Assembly: GCA_037043455.1 (NCBI GenBank)
Contig: JAWPHD010001818.1
Coordinates: forward strand, 186,001-250,000
Direction: 5' to 3'
DNA from: Cyrtodaria siliqua
Taxonomy: Eukaryota; Mollusca; Bivalvia; Adapedonta; Hiatellidae
Length of the DNA: 64,000 bases
Of the stretch, positions 24,601 to 34,884 are shown one piece after another; the stretch's first letter is position 1, and each line of letters starts with the position of its first letter. The translations under genes and the position numbers were made by a program. The notes below the pieces were generated by a model that was not told the DNA's origin, made no database searches, and saw only the letters and a program-made list of their open reading frames with translations.

Positions 24601-26294
24601 AGTTATATCTAGTGTCACGCATGCGTACCTATTCGCTTGCAGATGAAATAAAGTTTGGCGTCTACACAACTCGCATCTGTCCATCCTTGGAACGCATAAA
24701 TACAGCTCTCTGAAATAGCAATAAATCAGTTTTCAATTAGAATATAACTGTTGAAATAAAAGAAAACGCAAACAGAGACAAAGGTCGTTTCCAAAGGGAT
24801 GTTGCGTATGTTGCCCTATGTCTTAGAATTAAGACACGGGTATGTTTAGAATCCAGGTAATAAACTTATTGACCGTGTTATTATTTAACTGACATGTTAA
24901 TACTTAAGAGAAAGACATTATTAGCTACACAGTATGGATTTCGTTATTATTTGACTGTCCGTATAATACATTAGAGAGTCGCCGTTTTTGTCACAGACAT
25001 TTCCAAGGCGGTAGCCCTATTTGTTTTTATGATGTTATTCATCTTTGTAATTAGTGATTTGTTTCTGTGCATGTTTTGGGTCATCTGTGGTCCTTAAATG
25101 CTACATTTCCTGTTTAACTTTTATCTACTTTTAGTGGTAAGACGAAATAACATTTTACTATTGACTATGTTAATATTTGACTGTTCTCAATAAGCTTCAG
25201 AAGACATAAACTATACAATATATATCGTGTAAAAGTATTTGACAGCCCTGAATATAACTTTTAGATTAAATCGTAGGAAGAAATAACATGTGCATGTCCG
25301 CATAAATAATAAAGAGCAATAAGAAATTTACTACATAATATGGACCTTGATATTTCAAGAATACAGTTAGTGTATATCTGAAATAATGGCAGTTGAAAGT
25401 CTGGGTAATACTGAAAATTATGAATAGGATATTATTATAAGTAGAAAGTTATTTTTTAAATAAAAACGAAACTTGTTGTATTGCCGAAAAGTGTCGATTA
25501 TCATTGTTTGACATTTAAAACGATCTGTTGCACTGAATCGATCAATACTAAAAAAACGCTCTGACCTCTCTTTTTTATTTGTGCAAACTTATATAGGAAA
25601 ATACAATCAAGTGAATTCGAGACAGTTTAACAGATAATGTAATTACAAAAGTGAGAAAAAAGAACGATTCAGCGTCTTTCAAGATCTTGCTGTGTATTTC
25701 GTGCGGATCATCCGAAGCCTCAAATTAGACACTTCAGCAGTTGAGAAGAGCATTATTAGTGTAGTTGTTAGGCACTTCTGTTCAATCATGTCATTATGTG
25801 TGCTTCCTGAATAGGATATTGCCGACACATTGTAATTGTACTCTGCAATTATTGCTCCCGTCTCTTCTTTGATTTCTACTGCATTTTGCACCAAATAATT
25901 CCTCAAATTTTACTGCAGGAAAGTATTGTGCTTGTAATTTTTGTAAATATGTGTATGACGTACTGAATAAAAGACGACTGTTCTTTCAAACTATCCGTAG
26001 TACACTTTACATGAATGTTTTTTTCGGTCGATCTAAGACGTTTTCTTAGTATATAATAAGATTATGCATAAACAAAACCTACAGATAAATATTTATCTTC
26101 AACTTGATGGTTTGTAGTGTCCCTGAGAGGTTTATAAAACACGCAAGGCAAACCGTCCGGTACACATGGCAACGCGTGGGCTATAATCTGACGATTCACA
26201 TGCAAGGAATGTGTTTGTTTGTTTGAATGGACTTTTACGTCATTTTTAGTACTGGTACGTGTATAACGATCGATTGCTATACGTCCCGTCATCC
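21617..26294. other. No gene recognised; small hairpins and an RT-tail fragment
   Basis: Contents: hairpin TATTCGTGAAGA/TCTTCACGAATA at 22336-22372; an RT-element tail fragment (plus strand) at about 24990-25125; and a reading frame on the minus strand at 25906-25679 that follows a CTGCAG acceptor-like site but matches no family I know. Otherwise AT-rich unique-looking sequence. Confidence 0.4.
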
Positions 26295-26440
26295 GGAAGA
26301 ATCAATACTTTCTCACTTGACAAGTCCCCAGTGTGATTCAAACCTGTTGCGGTGAGAGGCGAGAACGTTTCAGACGCCGCATAGTCTTTGCTATCCCGGC
26401 CACGCATGCAAGGAATACGCTGATAACTCGATGACAATAA
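26295..26440 (-). repeat. tRNA-like SINE fragment
   Basis: The minus strand reads GTGGCCGGGATAGC (A box), a long variable-arm-like section, then AGGTTTGAATC (B box), as in a Ser/Leu-type tRNA-derived SINE head. Confidence 0.45.
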
Positions 26441-28077
26441 CTAAATACTGGTTTAATGTTTTAAACAAGTAATACAGTAAAACCTTATTAACCCTTGACA
26501 CGCTCAGCACGATATACATAATAGCCCTTGCGTCCGTTGTAAACCCAAATCAGCCTGCGAGTTTACACTGTCCGACTGCTGATCAGTACTTTTCCACAAA
26601 ACACCCCTTTGTTCACATAAATGGAATGGTCTTTAATTCAAAGAAAGAACAGTCCATTATATACATGTATATGTAGCGGGTTATGTGTTAAATACATAGC
26701 ATCAGGTTTTCTCCTGTTAATCGCGTTACCAATAATCGGATTCGTGAAATCAATTTAAATAAAGTCAGCAACGTGTGACATATATGTTAAGTAAAATTCA
26801 CACAACCTCTGCGTTGCCAAAGGAAGGTAAATACGGCGGATGCAAGCGCATTTGTAAATTTTGGTGCAGTTTGAAAATAGGAATTTAAAGCATCTGTATG
26901 ATAAATCACGTCAATTAGATGACAAAGAAGCGGTATGTACTGCAGACCTCGGAATCAGGAGGATACCTCAGGAACCGACCTTGCGCAACATGTTGCATAA
27001 CTGCCAGACCAAACATTTGTCTTTTTAAGTGTAATAATAATTTGTTTTTAATAGTTTGCAAACTGAATCAAAATAAAATCTTAAAATCCCAAACTGAATT
27101 TCTGAATAGCTCTGAACCACTTATGTTTGAAGACAATAATTCAAAGGGGACTTAATGCAAACCATTTTATTTGATGATAGCTTGAGTTCTCTCAAGTAGT
27201 ATAAACATAAGCAAACATAAGGCCAGTCTACTCCAATACCCATCGGTGGATTTTCCTGAAACTTCATACGGCCATTGCTGTCAATGTCGCGCTAACCTTG
27301 CTTGATATTTAACTAAAACCTGAACGTTTTGTTATGAACTGCAAATAGTATAAATATACGTAACAAATGATCGACTTGACCTGTAGTTGTTGTAGTGTTT
27401 CAATTATAATATACAAATAAAAACAGTAAAACATAATGCAATCGGTAAAAAATGAAAAGCTTGTCTTCTCTGAAATGGAAAATCAACCAAATGTGTCCTC
27501 ATCAAACGTGATGTCTAATAAAACGTGATATATGTATGACATTTTGCTATTCACCCACGTTAGTTATCTCATGAGTTCAAAACATTTCTCCCTGTAACAC
27601 AGTTCCCATCGAGGTCATCTTGAATCAGCGATTGCATTTCGCTTTTGTAAATTATATTACAGTATTTTAACATGTTTGATGTTAAGTAAGTCACTTGCGT
27701 CTGTTAGGTATTTTTCTCTCGCAATTAACTGGAATAAATTCATCTTTGATGTTATGTTTTGAGGCGATGTTAAGCTCCAGTGTCCAATTAATAGTCTTAA
27801 AAACTACGTAAACGTCTGTTGGACATCACGCGGTATAGTTCACGGTGAGATTATATCAATTAGCGCTACCGCAAATAGACCTATTTTTGTATTGCCAACG
27901 ATAGTGGGTAGCGAGCCACAGTAGTCACTTTTCCGGCGGCGACGGCGGCCACATTTTAAACCAATTTTATCTCAACACCCGCTGCTCGATTTTTTCTGAA
28001 ACTTTGTCAGATGCTTTGTTGCGTTATTTTCCCTTCAGATGTATATAGCCTAATTCAGCTCTATCGGCCTTGTATGT
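26441..28077. other. No gene recognised
   Basis: AT-rich. The 40 bases before 28085 (CTAATTCAGCTCTATCGGCC..) have a diverged partner right after the next element (30211-30248). Nothing else supported. Confidence 0.4.
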
Positions 28078-30167
28078 AAAACAAGAGGCCAAAGAGGGCC
28101 TGTGGACGCTCTACTGGCTAAAAAAAAACTTATCGGGGGATCAGGAAAAGTAGTCGGAAAAGGCTTGTGTATTAAAACCTTTAAAGGGCCTTAACTCCAC
28201 CAAAAATCATTCAACAGGAACACTGTGACGATATGCACAACTAGGCTTGGTACGGATCATTCCTGCAATGTTTCGCTAAAATCTGGCCAGGGGTTCAGGA
28301 GAACTAGTCCGGACCATGTTTTTGTAGTAAAACATTTAATGGGTCACAACTCCATTAAAAAAAACTGGGGTGAGGCCAAATTTGAGGTCACCACTCAAAC
28401 AAACTTGGTAGAGGACCAGCTGAGTTTAAATACAAAATATTAAGCCTTTGACTCTTGTAGTTCCAGAGAACAAGATGTTTAATGTTTCCCCTATATATAA
28501 GTCTATGTAAAACTGTGACCACTGGGGCTGGGCCAAATTACACCCCAGGGTCACCACCTGAACATTTTTTTAGAGGAACATAAGCTGACAATAAAATACA
28601 AAATATTAAAACTTTTGCTCTTGTAGTTTCAGAGAAGAAGATTTTTTAAGTTTTTCCCTATCAGTCTATGTAAACCTGTGACCCTGAGGTGGGGCCAAAT
28701 TTGACCCCAGGGTCATCATTTGAACAAACTTGGTAGAAGACAATAAGCTGATGGTAAATACAAAATATTAAACCTTTGTCTCTTATAGTTTCAGAAAAGA
28801 AGATTTTTGAAGTTTTTCATTATATAAGTCTAAGTAAAACTGTGCCCCCTCAGGCGGGGCAAAGTTTGATCCAGGAGTCACCATTTGAAAAAAACTTGGT
28901 AGAGGATCAATAAGCTGATAATAAATAAAAAATATTCAACCTTTATCTCTGTTAGTTTCAGAGAAGAAGAAGTTCTTCCCATAATATCTCTAAAACTGAT
29001 CCAACAAGGGCACCTACGTTCCCAATTAAAAGAAAAAAATATCCTTTCTTATATGAATTTTGTTTTAAAAAACATTAAAAGAAAGTTATATATATATATA
29101 TATTTTGTTTCAAAAAAAATAAAAAAAATAAAAAAATAACAATAATAATTTAAAGATTGAACCCATGAACCAAGGTTTGTTATAAAAAAAAAATTAAAAA
29201 AATGAACCCATGAACCAAGGTTTCCTATGGAAAAAAAGATATGCCTCCAGTGAGATTTGAATCCACGACTCCTAGGGTTTCCAGCGTACATTACCAAATA
29301 TTGAAAAAGGACCATAACTTCGGTGTTACTGGTTTGGATCTGGCTGGTTTTCAAACTTTTCCGAGCTTTCATTGATATCAGCAATCTGGCCAAACTTGGG
29401 AAAGATCGAATGCAAAATGAAGGCGCTAGATTGTTCAGAAGGGTGAAAATGGCATTGTTCAATATTTCAAGGGAACTCCGGTGTCCCTAATCCGATATTA
29501 TTATAGCTCTTTTTTTCATTTTTCGAGCTTTCATTAATATTAACAATCTGTTAACGTTTGGTAAAGATCGGATGAAAAATGAAGGCCCTATCGTCTTAAC
29601 GAGGCAAAATATAGCATTTTTAACTAAATCAAGGGCCATAACTCCGCTGTAACTAAATCGATCTAGCTGATTTTCGCAATTTTCTGCGATTTTATTAATA
29701 TTAACAATTTGGTAAAGTTTGGTGAAGATCGGATGAAAAATGAAGGCACTATCGTCTTAACGAGGGAAAATATAGCCTTTTTAACTAAATCAAGGGCCAT
29801 AACTCCGCTGTAACTAATCCGATCTAACTGATTTTTAAACTTTTTTGAGCTTTTATTAATATTAACAATTTGATAAAGTTTAGTAAAAGTCGAATGAAAA
29901 ATGAATCGTCTCAATCATCTTAACGAGGCTAAATATAGCGTTTTTAACTAAATCAAGAGCCACAACTTCGCTGTAACTGGTCCGATCTGGCTGGTTTTCA
30001 AACTTTTTCGAGCTTTTATTGATATTAACATCTGGCAAAGTTTGGTAAAGATCGGATGAAAAATGATGAAGGCCCTATCGTCTTAACCATACAAAAGTTA
30101 ACGACGGACGGACAACGGACAACTTGGCATCCCATAAGCTCTTTTGGCCAGGAGAGCTAAAATAATG
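28078..30167 (+). mobile_element. Hairpin-ended element with ~160-bp internal tandem units (element Y)
   Basis: Starts AAAACAAGAGGCCAAAGAGG followed by GCTCTACTGGC; ends CGGACGGACAACGGACAAC..GGCCAGGAGAGC. GCTCTaCTGGC and GGCCAGGAGAGC form inverted ends. The first block carries GGCCAAA..CACCA units at 28374, 28531, 28693 and 28857 (spacing 157-164). The second block carries ACTCCGCTG-type units at 29317, 29475, 29641, 29802 and 29965 (spacing 158-166). Between them are a TA microsatellite (29089-29103) and a tRNA-3'-half-like stretch (about 29245-29290, minus). No ORF. Confidence 0.7.
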
Positions 30168-30877
30168 AACCGGATATCCCTTCTTGTTCTCTTGTTGTTC
30201 GAAAATATTGTCTAGTTCAGATCTATCGACATTATATATAAACAAGAAAATTTGACACACAGCATCAATTCGCCGGTAAGGATGTTGATGTTGTTTATCC
30301 TCCGTATATCTACTACCGGTGTACATGATCTACCGGTGTTATCCGATATTTCCGCAAAAACAAATATTCAGTTACCCACCATAGGACAGAAAAGACAGTA
30401 TGACACCAGTCTCATCAAAACAGATAAAAAATGATTAAAAATGATTATTTCGCAAAATAAAATGGTGGAGACAAAGAAGAATAAAAATGAAATAAAAATG
30501 AAATAGAAAGATAATCCTATCAAACTTAATATTATTTTGTGTTTTTATCCAAATATGTGTCCACAAATTGTATCCTGACGGCTCAAACCACGATTTATGA
30601 CGGACAGAATGGTGCAGGCAGATCGTTTCAGTACTTTGAACAATAAAACGCGGGAAATACACGCTCTGTTAAATGTAGTGAAACGCGCCGTGTTTTACAC
30701 ATTAATTTCAGAGTAATCATTATTTATAAACACGCATACATACTGAACATAAAAACTTTTATCTAAATACACATACAGTTTAAAGAAACATTTAATGTCA
30801 AAACCATATCAGGATATTTGTTAAGAACAGTACTTCAACAGTACTTCACAAAATATGTTCCGATTAATAACTCCTTT
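30168..30877. other. No gene recognised
   Basis: Begins with a 40-bp diverged copy of the sequence before element Y. No other signal. Confidence 0.35.
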
Positions 30878-30886
30878 CAGTGCGCT

Positions 30887-31875
30887 GTAGCAACACATAA
30901 CGCTCCCTCCGAATAACGCTCCCCGGGGAGCGTTATACGTCGGTTGTAGCACCGCATAACGCTCCCTCCGAATAACGCTCCCCTGGGAGCTTTATACGGA
31001 GAGGATGTGTACTCAATCCGCATGAAGCTCCCCAGCTTGAATAAAAACAAGACATAAATAATAATAAGAACAATACATCAATAATAATAAAAGACAATAT
31101 ATATATATATTTATAATATTTTTATAATCATCATCATCATCATCATCATCATCACCATCACCTTCTTCTTCTTCTTCTTCTACTTCTTCTCTTTTTATCT
31201 TCTTTTTTTGTCATCGTCTTCTTCTTTATCATCATCATCATCATCATCATCATCATATTATTTTTTATTTTATTTTTTAACAAATTATTTCAAGATGTTG
31301 TTGTGATTTTGTACAGTGTACGATCACCGACGTGGTACAGAATATTGGACATTTGGTATAGACAATAATTACTGGCAGATTTCTATAACATTGCTTCAAC
31401 GGTATATTGAAGTGCTTCTAAAAAATATTGAAGCAATTTTGTTATATAACATTATAAAAGTTAAATATAGCTATAAATTGTTGTTTTACGTATTACGAGT
31501 ACCTTGGGTACCTTGGTCAGCGATGAGGATAATTTGATGATGATGACGATGATGATGATGATGATGTTTATGATGATGATGATGATAAAGAAGATTGACT
31601 GCTACTGCTGCTGCTGCTTTTGATGATGATGAGGATGATGATTATATTTTGCTTGTTTATGACGATGACGTTGATCATCATCTAGTTTGGGAGCTTTAAG
31701 CGGAACGTTTGTCGACTATCTCAAAATCATATGTACATGTCTTCCGCATAAAGCTACATGGGAGCTTTATGCGGAAAAATGGTACGCATAAAGCTCATGG
31801 GGAGCTTTAAGTGGATGTAAGATACGCATAATGCTCCCCGGGGAGCGTTATATGGAGGAGCTTTATACGGTCTAA
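30887..31875. mobile_element. 989-bp inverted-repeat element with 9-bp target duplication
   Basis: Flanked by identical CAGTGCGCT at 30878-30886 and 31876-31884. Both ends hold inverted clusters of CATAACGCTCC/GGAGCGTTATA motifs, including perfect palindromes CGCTCCCCGGGGAGCG at 30931-30946 and 31831-31846. The middle is TC-, ATC- and GAT-type microsatellite (31131-31257, 31536-31640). No transposase. Nine-base target duplications are typical of Mutator-like elements, so a MULE-derived non-autonomous element is the best guess. Confidence 0.75.
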
Positions 31876-32068
31876 CAGTGCGCTTATCAAACATAATCAC
31901 AAATATATTCGCCGATTTCCGTTTGAGTTGATACAGTGTACTTTCAGAATTATCACGTGACTATGTCAAACACTGTTTAGTTGTAGTTTGGAGTGATGCA
32001 GTCTATTAAACATCTATTCACATGGGAAGCTCTATTTGTGCCTTATACATAGCAGTTTAGTTTTAATG

Positions 32069-32518
32069 TATATACTGACGGTCAATGAAAACACACCAGT
32101 AGGTTATATTTGTGTTGAATTGTATTGCTAAAGTAATTTTTAAATTGAAGCATATTAATTAACAATTGCAAACACTGATTGTCTCAAAATTCCTTAACAC
32201 CATGTTAAGGAATTTTGAGACAATCAGTGAGTCTAGTGTTCAAAGTCAAACGGGTAGAAAACAGAAGTCACACAGTCAGCTTACCTGGTAATTCATCCCG
32301 ACATCGCGTTATTCCATCAAGATAACACCAGACCACTACTCATACTAGAGATACATGCTGAAATAATGTGACGTCGGGTTGTTTTCATAAAACGGTAAAA
32401 CGGTTGGACATACCCGGTACTAAGATGTGCAACTTATGTTTTCTACCCGTGTGACTTTAAAATACAATGTAACATCCATATAATAAACAGGTACGTATTC
32501 ATTGACCGTCAGTATATA
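32069..32518. repeat. Nested foldback element with perfect inner hairpin
   Basis: The outer ends ATATACTGACGGTCAATGAA and TTCATTGACCGTCAGTATAT are inverted. A second inverted pair, AAGTCAAACGGGTAGAAAAC and GTTTTCTACCCGTGTGACTT, lies at 32245-32264 and 32438-32457. Between the left members sits a perfect hairpin at 32173-32230 (CACTGATTGTCTCAAAATTC and complement, about 26-bp arms, 5-base loop). It ends 48 bases from the CTLD exon donor. Confidence 0.8.
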
Positions 32519-32565
32519 TTGTATTCATTGACCGTTCTTCTGCATCGTATAAAAATAGTTACTAC

Positions 32566-32687
32566 CTGAAAATGCTTTCCTCCTGTAGCTTGGGTTAACA
32601 TAGTCTACAGCAGATCCATCCGTCCAGTTGAACGTGTTATCATGTCTGCGCAGACCAATCCATAGTGGAATACTTAGCTGTGTCATT
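32566..32687 (-). CDS. C-type lectin gene, exon 3 (WIGL / WTDGS block)
   Basis: Read on the minus strand from 32687 (acceptor TTGGCAG) to 32566 (donor TCAG|GTAGTA), 122 bp. Its first base completes a Val codon left split by exon 2. It encodes MTQLSIPLWIGLRRHDNTFN then WTDGSAVDYVN, the central core of a C-type lectin domain (family pattern W-I-G-L-x(n)-W-x-D-G-S-x-x-x-Y-x-N-W). The Trp expected after YVN is replaced by Pro and the exon continues PSYRRKAFS. The calcium/sugar-binding QPD/EPN motif and the last Cys pair should be in a later exon, which I did not find at lower coordinates. Confidence 0.75.
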
Positions 32688-32796
32688 CTGCCAACAGAAC
32701 ACGAATGCATTTGAGACAAACAGCAAAATACATAGTTTGCATGAGTGATGCGGTATTCCTATTTATGAACGTTTTTATGTTTGAGAAGTCAAATGA

Positions 32797-33178
32797 CGCC
32801 TTTTTGTGTCGCCTTTTCGAAGAAAAATGCGATACACAGGGATCACTTTGTCGTCCGTCCTCAGTCAGTCCGTTAGTCAGTCAGTCAGTCCGTCCGTCAC
32901 GAAACCTTAACGTTGGCTATAACTTTCTCATTTCTTGATATTTCTTCATCAAACTTTCAATATATACTCATCATGACAACATCGACATGGTCATCCTAAA
33001 ATATAAAGGTCAAGTTCACACTGAAGGTCATTATATGGGTTAAATACTCATTTTTTTATTCACGAAAACTTAGTCAGGCCAGTCTGTCAAGGTCATTTAT
33101 CTCAAAAGACCTTGTTATAATACTGACAAAGCTCTGACAGGCGACACACGTGTTCCGCGGAACACCCGTCTAGTTATT
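32797..33178 (+). mobile_element. Short hairpin-ended element (element Z)
   Basis: Starts TTTGTGTCGCCTTTTCG, then CAGTCAGTCAGTC and CCGTCCGTC; ends GACAGGCGACACACGTGTTC followed by the palindrome TTCCGCGGAA. GTGTCGCCT and AGGCGACAC form inverted ends. Same plan as X and Y but about 380 bp and without the tandem blocks. It lies in intron 2 of the lectin gene. Confidence 0.65.
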
Positions 33179-33179
33179 T

Positions 33180-33350
33180 ATCGTTCTAACTGTTGTTTGT
33201 TTCGATGCGAGTTGTTGGTTGACTGTGGTCCCTGAACACTACATTTCCTGTTTGTCTTTTCTATTTACTTTGGTTATCCTAATACCTGGTTTAAACCCCA
33301 CGTCAGGCTTTTGTCACTGACCTTTTTAATTCGGTACTCCTAATGCCAAG
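33180..33350 (+). repeat. RT-element tail fragment
   Basis: GTTGGTTGACTGTGGTCCCT..ACATTTCCTG and the repeated GGTTTAAACCCC / CACTGACC landmarks match the tail at 7700-7950 and 24990-25125. Confidence 0.6.
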
Positions 33351-34213
33351 CCTGTTATATTTTTGGTGTCACATGTTTTGTATCTTCAATTAATCCTTGT
33401 AAAAGTGTTTGTACTGAATGCGTGTTTTTCTACATTACCTGTTCGACTTGTATATTTACTTGTATTACTTGTAGGTATACAACTTTCACAAAAATACTGT
33501 TTTTTTTCTATATTGCGTTATCAGTGTATTAGCTGCATCACCTGTTTGATCTTGAAAATATAAATAAAACGGACATTTATATGATAATGAGGATGGGAGA
33601 GTGCCATTTATTTTATGCTTAGCAGTGAAATAGTGGATTTTAGCAATGAAATAAAAGTGGTATTTCATACGTGTGAACTACTTTGTTTTCAATAACAAAA
33701 ACACAATTTATTTTTCATTTGTTTAGAAAAGAACTGTTTAAAATATATAATTCTACTGTCTAAGAAAACGAGCTATAGTTTTTAAACCGGTCATGTATTT
33801 CAGAACTGTTCTCTTTTACAGAAAAAAATGTCATTTTTTTTTCAAAAACTATTTTTTTCCGAAAATTGCTATAAAAGTTATATCACTGAATTGGAAATAA
33901 CTTAACTATAAAAATGAGTAGTAGATTATTTAAATCGGTTCAGTAGTTTAGAAGTTATGGGGAGTTAAAAATAGCAATTTTATCATACTAAGCCAATGAC
34001 GTCAACTATTTATTTATTTGTCTGCCTACTGCAGTACACTTTGATTATAAAGCATAAAATAAAAAGAAAAATTATTGTTTTGTAGTGAATAACACACTTC
34101 TCGATGAAATAAAATCTGTTATTCACTCCAAAACAACAAACATCCTCTATTTCATCCTAACAATGTTGTAGTTATAAAACAGTGATATATATAAGTAGAC
34201 TTTATGATCTTAC
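33351..34213 (-). other. Intron 2 of the lectin gene, remainder
   Basis: AT-rich. A pair of inverted segments around 34060-34150 (GAATAACACACTTCTCGATG versus AATCTGTTATTCACTCC) is present. No exon seen. Confidence 0.35.
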
Positions 34214-34370
34214 ACAAATTCTTGTACGAAGTTGTCCTCTTCCTTGCTTTGTATACTAGACAACGTTGTGTTCTCACTTTCGCACATGGCTGACGCTCCA
34301 TCGAAGGTCAAACCACCTCCTGATGTCACAACTTTGTACTGGTAGTTTCCAAATATCGACCAACACAAAT
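34214..34370 (-). CDS. C-type lectin gene, exon 2 (N-terminal half of CTLD)
   Basis: Minus strand from 34370 (acceptor CATTTTCAG) to 34214 (donor TTTGT|GTAAG), 157 bp, entering in phase 1 and leaving in phase 2. It encodes LCWSIFGNYQYKVV, TFDGASAMCESENTTLSSIQ and SKEEDNFVQEF. This is the classic first half of a C-type lectin domain: Cys-x-W, YK, TFxxAxxxC, L-x-S-I-x-S-x-E-E-x-x-F-V. The first disulfide pair (Cys in LCW and in AMC) is consistent with a long-form or standard CTLD. An NTT sequon is present. It joins in frame to exon 1 (G+AT) and to exon 3 (GT+A). Confidence 0.88.
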
Positions 34371-34414
34371 CTGAAAATGATATTCAGAGATGATATAACT
34401 TTAATGTTTTGTTG

Positions 34415-34575
34415 TTAAAGGGACACATGGCAATCTTGAAGTGTTTTTTCATTGAAATTAGAGTCTCGATTTATTTATCCAGTATCATTTTGATTTTAAC
34501 AAATACAAGTTATTTAGAAAAACTAAGGGATGTCGTGAGTTTTTCAAAAATCAAGATTGCCATGTGTCCCTTTAA
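34415..34575. mobile_element. TTAA-flanked hairpin MITE
   Basis: TTAA at both edges. The ends AGGGACACATGGCAATCTTG and CAAGATTGCCATGTGTCCCT are perfect inverted repeats. 161 bp including both TTAA. TTAA target use suggests a piggyBac-type transposase. It lies 41 bases upstream of the acceptor of lectin exon 2. Confidence 0.85.
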
Positions 34576-34884
34576 TGTTTCACGTCATAAAAGATCAAAT
34601 CATTTAATACAAATAACAAGTGGCGATCAGAAATAAATATTGCATGTGACATTGTTGTGTATCTGTTAACCAAAAGCTATGCCAAGTAGCTATTTCTTAT
34701 GAAAAAAGTTGGAAAATAAACACATATTTTATGTTCGCAAAAACGTATGGTGTAAATGGAGGTTAACACACATCATTGTTGCTTTAATTTTCCCAAAATG
34801 ATTTTGAAAGTTTGAATATGTCCATGTTATAGAGAAAGTTAAAACGTATTTAATTTCAAAATAATAGGTTTCATTAAAGAAACT

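Noticed and set aside
25679..25920. Minus-strand reading frame after an acceptor-like CTGCAG, tested as the last exon of the lectin gene
   Set aside because: Right strand and workable phase, but no Trp-Asn-Asp or Cys spacing of a CTLD, and two frames compete. Not supported.
30931..31846. CRISPR-like repeats (GGAGCGTTAT palindromes)
   Set aside because: Irregular spacing, no constant spacers, eukaryotic context, and part of an inverted-repeat element.
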